Notes under the pieces: model-generated
Told to the model about the DNA's origin: nothing
What the model saw: only the letters and a program-made list of their open reading frames with translations
The model's database searches: none
In this document: piece after piece, positions 1-8,579 of the stretch
How positions within the stretch are numbered: position 1 is the first letter of the stretch
How the letters are laid out: each line of letters starts with the position of its first letter
Made by a program: the position numbers and the translations under genes
NCBI GenBank assembly: GCA_003389385.1
Contig: QQVM01000002.1
Location: 1 to 64,000 of the forward strand
Direction of reading: 5' to 3'
DNA from: Bacteroidota bacterium
GTDB taxonomy: Bacteria > Bacteroidota > Bacteroidia > AKYH767-A > 2013-40CM-41-45
Length of the DNA: 64,000 bases

Positions 1-306
1 GTTAACTACAGCACGAGTTCTTCTGAATCAGCGACGGCATGTGATACTTATACCTGGGCGGTGAACGGACAGACTTATACCACGAGCGGTACTTACACAT
101 ATGTGGGCATGAATGCGGATAATTGCCCGCATACTTATACTCTGAACCTGACAGTTAACTACAGCAGCACATCAACACAGAATATTACAGCTTGTAATAG
201 TTATACCTGGCCTGTAAATGGTGTTACATACACTTCAGGAGGTACTTACACTCATTTCAATTCGAACAGTTCAGGTTGTCCGCAAACCAATACTTTAAAC
301 CTTGTG
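1..306 (+). repeat. Two tandem 153-bp coding repeats at the left edge
   Basis: Bases 1-12 and 154-165 both read GTTAACTACAGC, and the translated units align over 51 residues with the same Cys, Trp and Thr-Tyr-Thr pattern. Outside the first dozen bases the copies have diverged. The second copy runs directly into the PKD-like modules, so it looks like the last unit of an array that extends left of the window. Confidence 0.8.
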
Positions 307-2325
307 CTATCAGCTATCAATGTAAGTGTAAGTGTCAACTCGCCAATTCCATGTTTCATGGGATCTACTTGCGTTACAGTTTCTGCAACTGGTGGTATTC
401 AGCCTTATTCTGGAACCGGGGTAATTTGTGGAGTAACAGAAGGCTTGCAAACATTCACTGTCAGTGATAATGCCGGATGTGTGGCGTCTGCAAGTATCAC
501 TCTCAGTCAACCTTCTAAAATCGAGGTTAGTTTCAATACTATACCAGCATCATGCAACTTGGCTAATGGCAGTGTTACTGCAAATGTAAGCGGAGGAACG
601 CCGGCATATTCTTACTCCTGGTCAAGTGGGCATACCACAGCATCGGTGAGTGGGCTTGCTGCCGGTACATATTCAGTCACGATCACTGATGCAAATGGTT
701 GCGTTTGCGTTAAAAGTGTTACCGTCGGCAGTGGAGAAATAAGTCCCTATACACCTGGTGCGATTAGCGGACCGGTTGGGGTTTGTCGAAATACAAATAA
801 TCATGTATTCACAATTGATCCGGTTCCCAATGCGAGTTCATATATTTGGACTTTGCCTGTCGGGATGACGGGAAGTTCTACAGGGACTAGTATCACAGTG
901 AACATCAGTTCCACTTACTCAGGAGGATTTATCTGTGTGCAGTCGCAGAATATCTGCGGTATCAGTTCATCATCCTGTGCTAATGTTCCTGTTCTGACTG
1001 TGAAACCTTCCAAACCTTGTCCGATTTCAGGACCTACACAAGCATGTGGCGGAAATATCATCACATATTCCATTCCTAATACACCTAATGCTACTTCATA
1101 TACATGGGCCGTTACAGGCGGGCCAACTATAGTTGGAGGGCAAGGGACTAATACGGTGCAAATCAGTGTGCCATTGACATTTGGTCAGGGAATACTTTCC
1201 GTACGAGCCGAAAATTGCCGTGGAATTTCTGAGCCGTGTGCAATTTATATTACAGGAATACCACAGCACAGTAGCGCTTTATTCGGACCTACATATGTGT
1301 GTGCCGGTACAAATGGAGTTGGATATTCAATTTCGAATGTGATCGGAGTTGATTACACCATTTGGAGTGTCACAAGCGGAAATATGGTGATTGCTTCCCA
1401 AAACGGTTTTTCAGCAACGGTCAATTTCCTGTCGAATTTCACTACTGGTGTCCTGACAGTAACCACATACAACAGTTGCGGATCTTTTGCGAGGAATTAT
1501 ACAATTCGCAGCACACCAAGCCAGCCTGGATCGGTGAGCGGACCATTGTTTAATACTTGCGGACTTAAAGGTGTTGTTTATACACTTCCGCCTGTGGATG
1601 GAGCAACATCATATACATGGACTGTTCCTGCCGGTGTTACAATTGTTGCCAACAATGGAAATTCGATAACTGTTGATTTCAATGATCCGAATTTCTGGAA
1701 AGGAAACTTCTGTGTGACAGCGAATAATCATTGTGGGCCAAGTGTCGCAAGATGCTGGATAGTTTCAACCAGGCCACCGCAGTCGGATCCAATCCAGGGT
1801 CCAAATAGCGTTTGTAAATCAGCCAGCTCTGTGAGTTATTCCATTCCTCCGGTAACCGGAGCTACCGGTTATATGTGGAGTGTCAGCGGAGGTGCATCTC
1901 TTACATTCACAGGAACCAGCGCGCAGGTTAATTTTAATGGAGCAACCGGATCATCTGTCACCATCACCGTGAATACTTTCAACGCCTGCGGAGTTGGCAG
2001 TCCGACAAATTATACAGTATTGGTTAATCATTCTTGCAGAAGCGAGGAGGAAGCTAATTTAATTGAAAAATCCGACTGGATTGTAGTATCACCAAATCCG
2101 ACTAGAGATCATGTCCAGGTTACATTGTTCTCATACACTGACAAATCAGCCCAAGTTTCAATTAAGGATCTGACAGGCAGAACCATCATCAGAGAAGAAT
2201 TGAAATTGCACAAAGGACAAAGCAATCTCCAGTACGATTTATCAGGATTTGCAAAAGGAGTGTACATGATCATTTTGAAACATTCAGACGGAGTTTTGCA
2301 GACTGAAAAAGTCATTCTGGATTAG
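1..2325 (+). CDS. Large secreted repeat protein, T9SS type A sorting domain (5' truncated)
   Basis: The reading frame is open from base 1, so the N-terminus lies outside the window. At the left edge two units of about 51 residues (153 bp) repeat; each starts with VNYSS and contains a TYTWxVNGxTYT-GTYT core followed by CPxTxTLNL. Then comes a run of roughly 80-90-residue PKD/Ig-like modules, each with a 'GP...VC' opening and a 'YTWTVP'-type strand. The last 80 or so residues form a T9SS type A sorting domain: a SPNP start, a 'SIKDLTGRTI' strand, a 'GVYMIIL' strand and a basic-hydrophobic end. Such proteins are exported by the type IX system and attached to the surface or released. Adhesion is an inference from the architecture; no catalytic domain is visible in the part present. 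Confidence 0.9.
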   Translation, partial: VNYSTSSSESATACDTYTWAVNGQTYTTSGTYTYVGMNADNCPHTYTLNLTVNYSSTSTQNITACNSYTWPVNGVTYTSGGTYTHFNSNSSGCPQTNTLNLVLSAINVSVSVNSPIPCFMGSTCVTVSATGGIQPYSGTGVICGVTEGLQTFTVSDNAGCVASASITLSQPSKIEVSFNTIPASCNLANGSVTANVSGGTPAYSYSWSSGHTTASVSGLAAGTYSVTITDANGCVCVKSVTVGSGEISPYTPGAISGPVGVCRNTNNHVFTIDPVPNASSYIWTLPVGMTGSSTGTSITVNISSTYSGGFICVQSQNICGISSSSCANVPVLTVKPSKPCPISGPTQACGGNIITYSIPNTPNATSYTWAVTGGPTIVGGQGTNTVQISVPLTFGQGILSVRAENCRGISEPCAIYITGIPQHSSALFGPTYVCAGTNGVGYSISNVIGVDYTIWSVTSGNMVIASQNGFSATVNFLSNFTTGVLTVTTYNSCGSFARNYTIRSTPSQPGSVSGPLFNTCGLKGVVYTLPPVDGATSYTWTVPAGVTIVANNGNSITVDFNDPNFWKGNFCVTANNHCGPSVARCWIVSTRPPQSDPIQGPNSVCKSASSVSYSIPPVTGATGYMWSVSGGASLTFTGTSAQVNFNGATGSSVTITVNTFNACGVGSPTNYTVLVNHSCRSEEEANLIEKSDWIVVSPNPTRDHVQVTLFSYTDKSAQVSIKDLTGRTIIREELKLHKGQSNLQYDLSGFAKGVYMIILKHSDGVLQTEKVILD

Positions 2326-2349
2326 CATTTGATCAGACAATGAAAAATA

Positions 2350-2376
2350 GGCTGGAATTTTCCGGCCTTTTTTTTT
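2350..2376 (+). terminator. Rho-independent terminator after the surface-protein gene
   Basis: GGCTGGAA pairs with TTCCGGCC (one G-T wobble) across a very short loop and is followed by nine T residues. It begins 25 bases after the stop codon. Confidence 0.8.
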
Positions 2377-2496
2377 AGGTTATTCAGGGTTTGTAAATCA
2401 TAATTTGTTTTATGAATACCCATTATTTGGAAAAATCATGGAATAATCTTAAATTTAAATTTATATAAGTTAATTTTTACTCTAAAAACTAATTTT

Positions 2497-2973
2497 ATGG
2501 ACACAACCTTAAAGTTCAAAGATACTTCTGTTTTTATCAAGACTGCTTTGATTTGCGCTTTGGGAATGGCGGTGTATTTTCTGATCATGAAGGCAGCCGG
2601 ATTTGCAAATAGGGTGGAACTTCATTTCCTTAACATATTCATTATGTTTTGGGGAATTCGCTATGTATTGTTGCGTGCACGCAATGACAATAACGGTAGG
2701 CTTGACTATCTTCCTGGCCTAACTTCCGGCTTTTTAACCGCTTTGATGACAGCTATTTTTTTTGCTGTATTTATTTTTATTTACTTCTCTTATCTGGACA
2801 ATGCAATGTTGTTGAGTCTTCAAAGTGAGCTTTCATTCGGGCAGTATGTTACCCCTGGAGCACTTGTTTTAATGATTGTATTAGAGGGAGGAGCATCTGG
2901 TGCAATTCTTTCTTTTGCACTTATTCATTTACTTAACAGAGAAAAGATCAGGCGAAATAATCTGGCAGAATAA
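2497..2973 (+). CDS. DUF4199-like four-helix membrane protein
   Basis: A 158-residue inner-membrane protein with about four hydrophobic segments (roughly residues 13-32, 45-58, 70-98 and 118-143) and a charged tail (NREKIRRNN). Size, helix spacing and the loop with charged residues after helix 2 resemble the DUF4199 family, common in Bacteroidota and of unknown function. The 5' leader is A/T-rich without a Shine-Dalgarno site. The Nudix gene follows 42 bases later on the same strand, so the two may be co-transcribed. Family assignment is by eye; the function is unknown. Confidence 0.65.
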   Translation: MDTTLKFKDTSVFIKTALICALGMAVYFLIMKAAGFANRVELHFLNIFIMFWGIRYVLLRARNDNNGRLDYLPGLTSGFLTALMTAIFFAVFIFIYFSYLDNAMLLSLQSELSFGQYVTPGALVLMIVLEGGASGAILSFALIHLLNREKIRRNNLAE

Positions 2974-3015
2974 GTTATTTTTCATTCTAATTGTTTCTGT
3001 CTTTAAAGTTGGATT

Positions 3016-3486
3016 ATGAGTTCGGAATATTTTGCAATTGTCAGAGTTTACGGGATTTTTATCAACGATAGTAATGAGATTCTGTTGTCAGATGAGTTTT
3101 TATTTGACAGAGCAATGGTCAAATTTCCCGGAGGAGGGCTTAGATACGGCGAAGGCATCAAGGAGTGTCTTTATCGTGAATTATTGGAAGAGACTGGTCA
3201 ACAATTTGAAATCTTGGATCACATTTACACAAGCGATTTTTTCATTAGTTCTGCGTTTCATGCGGATAAACAGGTAATATCTGTCTATTATTTTGTCAAG
3301 CCTCAAAGTGAAATTGACTTTCGTGTCAGCAATACCAAATTTGACTTTCAAATAAAAGAAAACGGTGCACAATCTTTTCGCTTTGTCAGATTTTCGGACC
3401 TGAAAGAAGAGGAAATGACTTACCCGGCAGACAAATTTATTGTAGGCATGCTAAAAGAAAAATTACAGTTGGGGGCTATTTTATAA
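3016..3486 (+). CDS. Nudix hydrolase
   Basis: A 156-residue cytoplasmic Nudix protein. The Nudix box is complete at residues about 40-63: G-x5-E-x7-RELLEETGQ, matching GX5EX7REUXEEXGU except that the last hydrophobic position is Gln. The RE..EE residues bind Mg2+ for hydrolysis of nucleoside diphosphates linked to another group. The flanking sequence does not identify the substrate. The last 11 bases overlap the 3' end of the convergent RlpA-like gene, and no separate terminator is visible between them. Confidence 0.88.
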   Translation: MSSEYFAIVRVYGIFINDSNEILLSDEFLFDRAMVKFPGGGLRYGEGIKECLYRELLEETGQQFEILDHIYTSDFFISSAFHADKQVISVYYFVKPQSEIDFRVSNTKFDFQIKENGAQSFRFVRFSDLKEEEMTYPADKFIVGMLKEKLQLGAIL

Positions 3487-4153
3487 TTATTGCATCCAGA
3501 AAGCCTTCTGCATTCAAGGACTTTAAAATAAAGCTGCATTCATTTTCAGTGGATATTCCAGTAAGTATAACCGAATATTGCCTGTGTGGAAATCTGCCCT
3601 TAACCTGGATGATGAATTTTTCAGATTTTTTCTCAAGGTTAAGCTGACTGGCCATATAAAACGCATGTTTCCAGTGAGAGGTTTGCCATAATAGAATTGA
3701 GTAATCTTTGAGTTTTACGGGATTTCCAAAGCAATCCCATATGCTGTTATCAGGAATAGATTCTTCAGAGAATGACGAGTCATCCAGAGTTTTTAGTATG
3801 CTTATTCTGACCGGCACAACTCCGAATTTTACCATTCCGATTTTTTTTGCTGCAGCTTTGGATAAATCAATCAGTCTGCTTTTAATAAAAGGGCCTCTGT
3901 CATTGATTCTTACAATTACATTTTTTCCATTGATTTTATTATGGACATTGACATAAGTTCCGAAAGGGAGGTATTTGTGTGCCGCTGTGAAATCATGCTT
4001 ATTGTAATTTTCTCCGCTGCTAGTAGTTTCGCCGTGAAGAACATCATGATAAAAGGATGCTTTTCCGGATTGTTTCAGGCTGTCACCCGTTTCAGCAATG
4101 ATCGAGAGTGATACTTTCAGGAGAAAAAAAAGCAAAGTCAATAAGGACTTCAT
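3476..4153 (-). CDS. rlpA: RlpA-like double-psi beta-barrel protein with SPOR-like C-terminus
   Basis: A secreted protein of 225 residues with an N-terminal hydrophobic signal (about residues 1-20). Residues about 30-120 are an RlpA-type double-psi beta barrel: 'GKASFYHD', 'HKYLPFGT', and 'VRINDRGPF' containing the Asp required by lytic RlpA enzymes. In characterised members this domain cleaves naked glycan strands of peptidoglycan. The last 75 or so residues look like a SPOR domain, which binds denuded glycans. Its start codon overlaps the stop of the preceding gene (TGATG), so the two are probably translationally coupled. Periplasmic location is inferred from the signal. Confidence 0.85.
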   Translation of the reverse strand: MKSLLTLLFFLLKVSLSIIAETGDSLKQSGKASFYHDVLHGETTSSGENYNKHDFTAAHKYLPFGTYVNVHNKINGKNVIVRINDRGPFIKSRLIDLSKAAAKKIGMVKFGVVPVRISILKTLDDSSFSEESIPDNSIWDCFGNPVKLKDYSILLWQTSHWKHAFYMASQLNLEKKSEKFIIQVKGRFPHRQYSVILTGISTENECSFILKSLNAEGFLDAIIIK

Positions 4154-4719
4154 CAGTTGAGTCTGCGGCTAATCAAATTTTCAACAAGAATAAAAAGTTC
4201 TGCCGGATGAAAAGTTCTCCAGTTCAGGGTATCCAAATCACCGCCGGTGACCATATATGAGTCGATGTTGAATTTGTAGAATTCAGAAAGTACATGTTTC
4301 CTGAAATTCACGGCAGCAATCCATCCATCTTCGATGTCTTGAAACCATTCTTCGTAATAGCAATCGTCTGAGCCATGAAAATTCAATACATTTTCACCGA
4401 TCAGTATGAATTTGTTGATTCCGTTTTGAATCATTGGTTCAATCACTTCTCTCTTGAGAAACATGATGTCATTATAAAGAGCATCATTCCATTCGCCGAT
4501 GAATTCCATTATAGCGTATCCGATCTCATAATCAGCGAACAAAACTTTTGTGTACAGGGTGCTGGATCCGAATTGATCCCATTGGGGATGGATGAAGAAA
4601 TTGTAAACAGTGTTGCAAAATTCAAATTCGCTGTACTCCACGCCATGAAAGGGTGAGTATTCATCTTCTGCAGAAATGTAAAATTCCCTCCAGTGATAAT
4701 ATGGCTCTATGTCCTGCAC
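4153..4719 (-). CDS. Conserved-looking acidic cytoplasmic protein, unknown function
   Basis: A 188-residue protein rich in Glu, Asp, Tyr, Trp and Phe, without signal peptide or membrane segment. I do not recognise the family. The only in-frame start near the 5' end is GTG; an in-frame TAA lies five codons upstream, so the start is well bounded (GTG, or a rare ATT upstream). A reverse-strand TATTTTTG box lies 33 bases upstream at 4753-4760. The stop overlaps the start of the RlpA-like gene, suggesting co-expression, but no cell-wall function can be read from the sequence. Confidence 0.75.
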   Translation of the reverse strand: MQDIEPYYHWREFYISAEDEYSPFHGVEYSEFEFCNTVYNFFIHPQWDQFGSSTLYTKVLFADYEIGYAIMEFIGEWNDALYNDIMFLKREVIEPMIQNGINKFILIGENVLNFHGSDDCYYEEWFQDIEDGWIAAVNFRKHVLSEFYKFNIDSYMVTGGDLDTLNWRTFHPAELFILVENLISRRLN

Positions 4720-4752
4720 TTCAATATAGATTTAATCAGGAGTCGCATTATT

Positions 4753-4760
4753 CAAAAATA
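4753..4760 (-). promoter_or_regulatory. Possible -7 box (TATTTTTG) for the two-gene rlpA operon
   Basis: The reverse strand reads TATTTTTG, matching the Bacteroidota -7 consensus TAnnTTTG, at 33 bases from the GTG start. No clear TTG is present 19 bases upstream, so this is a one-box prediction. Confidence 0.4.
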
Positions 4761-4822
4761 GCAAATTATCGGCTTGAATGTTTATTAAGCCTTAACTGAG
4801 TTTAGCCTGAAAAATTGGATAA

Positions 4823-5632
4823 CTATTTCTGAACGCTGTCTAGCGCTTTTCTTACGCTTCCAAATTTATTCAGCAGTTCTCCGGCTTCAATTGCAGTGAT
4901 GTTTAGCTCTTTCATGAGCATTTTTGTTCCGCGAGTGATCAGCTTGTTGTTTGTCAGCTGCATGTCAATCATCTTGCTTCCTTTCACCCGTCCAAGCTGC
5001 ACCATTACGGAAGTGGAGATCATGTTGAGAACCAGTTTTTGTGCAGTTCCTGCTTTCATTCTTGTGCTGCCGGTGACAACTTCCGGACCAACAATCACTT
5101 CAATGGGATAGTGTACATTTTTAGCCAGCTCCGTGTTTATGTTGCAAGTAAGTCCTATGCAGAGAATATTGTTTTCTTTGCATTTGGCCATTGCACCCAC
5201 GACATATGGTGTAGAGCCCGAAGCTGCAATGCCAATTACAACATCCTTTTCAGAGACATTAAAACCTTGAAGATCTGTCCATCCTTGCTCTGGGTTGTCT
5301 TCAGCAAACTCGACTGCCTTTCTGATCGCATTGTCGCCCCCTGCTATCAAAGCAATTACTCTACCGTGTTCCAGGCCATAAGTAGGAGGGAGCTCAGAAG
5401 CATCGACTATCCCGAGTCTGCCACTCGTTCCTGCACCGAGATAAAAAAGCCTACCTCCCTGTTTCATTTTTTCAGATATTAAAATTACCACGGTCTCAAT
5501 TCGGTGCAGAACTTTCGAAACAGACATAGGCACACTCTTGTCTTCCTGGTTAATAGCGGACAGGAGGTCATATACTGACATTGTGTCAAGGTCATTGTAA
5601 TTTGATTCTCGCTCAGTAATGTGTTCAGTCAT
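4823..5632 (-). CDS. murQ: N-acetylmuramic acid 6-phosphate etherase
   Basis: A 269-residue MurQ. It cleaves the lactyl ether of MurNAc 6-phosphate to give GlcNAc 6-phosphate and D-lactate in peptidoglycan recycling. The SIS-fold signature 'GAGTSGRLGIVDASELPPTYG' is intact, with the catalytic-type Glu in 'DASELPPT', and the second sugar-phosphate loop 'IAASGSTPYV' is present. The TERES(N) N-terminus and the C-terminal helical region are typical, and the length is slightly short of the usual 295-305. It lies 33 bases downstream of the E1 fusion gene on the same strand and may be read from that transcript, although the two functions are unrelated. Confidence 0.95.
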   Translation of the reverse strand: MTEHITERESNYNDLDTMSVYDLLSAINQEDKSVPMSVSKVLHRIETVVILISEKMKQGGRLFYLGAGTSGRLGIVDASELPPTYGLEHGRVIALIAGGDNAIRKAVEFAEDNPEQGWTDLQGFNVSEKDVVIGIAASGSTPYVVGAMAKCKENNILCIGLTCNINTELAKNVHYPIEVIVGPEVVTGSTRMKAGTAQKLVLNMISTSVMVQLGRVKGSKMIDMQLTNNKLITRGTKMLMKELNITAIEAGELLNKFGSVRKALDSVQK

Positions 5633-5665
5633 AAAAAGATTATGCTCTCAATTGTTGTCAAGTTG

Positions 5666-8107
5666 TTATTTGTATCCGGGAAATTTATCCGGATTGTATT
5701 CATTCATTATACTATAAATCACTTCAATTACATCTTCAACTCCGGGTTTGGAATAATAATCTCCATCGGAGCCATATGCCGGCCTGTGTGCCTTTGCAGT
5801 AAGTGTTCTGGGAACTGAATCAAGGTATAAAAAACCATTCTGCCTTTCAAGTACCTGTTGGAGAATGAATGCACTCGCACCACCGGGAACATCTTCGTCA
5901 AGAACTAAAAGTTTGTTAGTTCTCTGTAATGATTCTACAATAGATTTATTAAGGTCAAATGGCAGGAGCGAGCGAATGTCTATCAATTCAACTGAAATAC
6001 CTATGCTGCCGAGCGTTTCGCATGCTTCCTGGGCAATGCGAACGCAGGAACCGTAGGTAACGAGAGTGACGTCATCACCACTTCTGATTATTTCGGTCGT
6101 ACCCAGTGGAATCCTGTATTCGCCGAGGTTAGAAGGCATTCTTTCCTTGAGACGATAACCATTCAGGCATTCAATGATCATTCCTGGTTCATCACCTGCG
6201 AGCAAGGTGTTATAGAATCCCGCTGCTGTTGTCATGTCGCGAGGTACTAGGACGTGAATACCCCTCAGCGCATTGATGATTACACCCATAGGAGATCCAC
6301 TGTGCCAGATTCCTTCAAGACGATGCCCTCTTGTGCGAATTATTAATGGAGCTTTTTGTCCTGCCTTGGTGCGGTAAGACAATGTGGCCAGATCATCACT
6401 CAATATCTGGAGAGCGTAGAGCATGTAATCAAGATATTGGATTTCAGCGATTGGCCTCAATCCTCTCAGCGCAAGTCCGATGCCTTGCCCGATTATTGTT
6501 GCTTCCCTGATACCTGTATCTGTGATTCTGATTTCTCCGAATTTCGACTGCAGACCCGCAAAACCCTGGTTCACGTCACCGATTTTTCCAAGGTCTTCTC
6601 CAAATGCGACAATGCGTGGATCTGTTTCAAAGAGCTTGTCAAAGTTCGCCTGAAGAATTTCTCTTCCGTCCACAAGCTGGGCATCTTCTCCATATTCAGG
6701 AGCAACGGCTGAAATTTTCAGTGGAGATTCTTCGGTGTCGGTAAATAAATATGTATTGTAATAACCTGCATTCACAGCATCAAATTCTTTTAGCCATGAA
6801 ATCAAATCGTCCTTCCCAGGAAGATTTTCATTTCTTACGAGAAGAAGGATTTTATTAATACAGACTGATATATCCCTTCTTGCAGGTTCTTGGATAGAAG
6901 ACAGACCCTTGGTCAATTCAAGAATTTCGCTTGTGTGATGACTTTCCTGGGCTATGTTCTGGATCAGGTTTAAGGTCTTATTAACTTCCTGCCTTACGGG
7001 ATTTATAAAATCATTCCAAGCAGCTTTTCTGGATTCGCTTGCATGTTTCTTTGCTGCTTCTTCAATGGCATCGCATTCCTGTGCAGAGGCAATGGAGGAG
7101 GCGATAATCCATTCTCTCATTTTTCTGATGCAATCATTATCGTCTTCCCACTTCAGTCTTTCCGGGCTCTTATAACGTTCATGCGAGCCTGAAGTACTAT
7201 GTCCTTGCGGCTGAGTCATTTCCATAACATGAAAAAGCACAGGCACATGCTCTTCGCGACAAATCCTGATTCCTTTTTCATACATTTTGCAAAGGCCTGG
7301 ATAATCCCATCCTTTGGCACGTAATATCACATATCCCTCTCCGTGTTCATTTCGTTCAAAGCCTTTCAGGATTTCTGAAATGTTTTGTTTGGTAGTTTGG
7401 TATTTTGATGGGACGGAAATTCCGTATCCATCATCCCATACAGAAATTGCCATTGGAATTTGCAAAACTCCTGCGGCGTTGATGGTTTCGAAGAAGAGTC
7501 CTTCTGATGTGCTGGCGTCGCCAATTGTTCCAAAAGCTACTTCATTTCCTTTGTTTGAGAACTGACTGAGAAAATGAAGTTCCGAATTTTTGCGATAAAG
7601 TTTTGAAGCCCATGCAAGTCCCAGTAATCTCGGCATTTGGCCTGCGGTTGGGGAAATGTCTGAAGATGAATTTCTGAGTTTGCTCAGTTCCTTCCATTTT
7701 CCTTTATCATCAATGAGACGGGTAGAGAAGTGGCCATTCATCGAGCGGCCAGCAGATGAAGGTTCTAATTCAACATCAGGATTTGCATACAGCTGAGCGA
7801 AAAACTTGCGGAGGTCCGACTCCCCAATGGCAAACATGAAAGTCTGATCACGATAGTAACCCGATCGGAAATCTCCAGGCATGAATTGTTTGGCCATTGC
7901 CACTTGAGCGAGCTCTTTTCCGTCTCCGAAAATTCCGAATTTCGCTTTTCCTGTTAAGACTTCTCTTCTGCCCAACAAACTTGCCTGACGGCTTTCGTTG
8001 ATCACTCTGTAATCATTCAACACTGATTTGCTGAATTCCTCAAAAGCAATTTCTTCTTTTCCTTTTTCTGTGACAAATTCTTTCATCAGTAAAAATAAAT
8101 CCTGCAA
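5666..8107 (-). CDS. 2-oxoacid dehydrogenase E1, fused alpha and beta subunits
   Basis: An 813-residue thiamine-diphosphate enzyme with both E1 halves in one chain. Residues about 30-370 are E1-alpha: the ThDP motif begins with GDAST at 196-200 and ends with DDGYGIS near 225-231. Residues about 470-805 are E1-beta: 'VAFGEDLGKIGDVNQGF', 'EATIIGQGIGLALRG', 'LRPIAEIQYLDY', 'VTYGSC' and 'VLDEDVPGGASAFI'. The enzyme decarboxylates a 2-oxoacid and acylates the lipoyl domain of E2. The halves look closest to branched-chain or pyruvate types, but substrate cannot be assigned by eye, and no E2 or E3 gene is in the window. The fused layout is known in Bacteroidota. A reverse-strand TAnnTTTG box precedes it. 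Confidence 0.9.
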   Translation of the reverse strand: MQDLFLLMKEFVTEKGKEEIAFEEFSKSVLNDYRVINESRQASLLGRREVLTGKAKFGIFGDGKELAQVAMAKQFMPGDFRSGYYRDQTFMFAIGESDLRKFFAQLYANPDVELEPSSAGRSMNGHFSTRLIDDKGKWKELSKLRNSSSDISPTAGQMPRLLGLAWASKLYRKNSELHFLSQFSNKGNEVAFGTIGDASTSEGLFFETINAAGVLQIPMAISVWDDGYGISVPSKYQTTKQNISEILKGFERNEHGEGYVILRAKGWDYPGLCKMYEKGIRICREEHVPVLFHVMEMTQPQGHSTSGSHERYKSPERLKWEDDNDCIRKMREWIIASSIASAQECDAIEEAAKKHASESRKAAWNDFINPVRQEVNKTLNLIQNIAQESHHTSEILELTKGLSSIQEPARRDISVCINKILLLVRNENLPGKDDLISWLKEFDAVNAGYYNTYLFTDTEESPLKISAVAPEYGEDAQLVDGREILQANFDKLFETDPRIVAFGEDLGKIGDVNQGFAGLQSKFGEIRITDTGIREATIIGQGIGLALRGLRPIAEIQYLDYMLYALQILSDDLATLSYRTKAGQKAPLIIRTRGHRLEGIWHSGSPMGVIINALRGIHVLVPRDMTTAAGFYNTLLAGDEPGMIIECLNGYRLKERMPSNLGEYRIPLGTTEIIRSGDDVTLVTYGSCVRIAQEACETLGSIGISVELIDIRSLLPFDLNKSIVESLQRTNKLLVLDEDVPGGASAFILQQVLERQNGFLYLDSVPRTLTAKAHRPAYGSDGDYYSKPGVEDVIEVIYSIMNEYNPDKFPGYK

Positions 8108-8126
8108 TTCAATCAGGTGATTTTAG

Positions 8127-8134
8127 CAAATGTA
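8127..8134 (-). promoter_or_regulatory. Possible -7 box (TACATTTG) for the E1-murQ unit
   Basis: The reverse strand reads TACATTTG, matching TAnnTTTG, 19 bases upstream of the E1 start codon. The -33 position lacks a good TTG. Confidence 0.4.
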
Positions 8135-8294
8135 ATAAATTACCGATTGAGCATAAAATTCGTAAAACACCTTCTTTTTAAAAAATAATATTGGATTTAA
8201 AGTTGAATTAGTTTCAGCACTAATATTTATGAAAAATTCAGAATCGATTGTGAATTTAAATGATCTTTGCATAAAATTCCAATAGATAGTTTTC

Positions 8295-8579
8295 ATGAGA
8301 TATCTACTAATAATACCGGCGCTTGCTACAGCGGCATTATTTTCCTGCACTAACTCTTCAAAGGAACCGGAGCACAGGGAAATGCCTGCGGAAATGATGC
8401 AAAAGGGAGATTATCTCCCCGGAATTGATTTAAATTCACTTGCTTCCCTGCATGATTCCATCTGCGGTATGTCCCTGAAAGACGGAGTAAAGGACACAAT
8501 GCAACTGGGAGACATGCTCATTGGTTTTTGCAGCAAAGGATGTAAAAAGGCATATGCAGCCAAACTTGAAAATAAATGA
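8295..8579 (+). CDS. Small lipoprotein with YHS/TRASH-like cysteine motif
   Basis: A 94-residue protein with a lipoprotein signal (hydrophobic residues 3-16, then LFSC with Cys18 as the likely lipidated residue). The mature part contains 'DSICGMSLKD', then 'IGFCSKGCKKAY'. This spacing strongly resembles YHS/TRASH metal-binding domains (xPVCGMxL...FCSxxCxxxF), here with Ser-Ile in place of Pro-Val. The gene ends in an ATGA overlap with the SCO-family gene, so the two are translationally coupled. Binding of copper at the cell envelope and delivery to or from SCO is an inference from motif and context. Confidence 0.8.
   Translation: MRYLLIIPALATAALFSCTNSSKEPEHREMPAEMMQKGDYLPGIDLNSLASLHDSICGMSLKDGVKDTMQLGDMLIGFCSKGCKKAYAAKLENK

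Noticed and set aside
5039-5482. 147-residue ORF antisense to murQ
   Set aside because: A composition shadow; murQ itself is complete with intact motifs.
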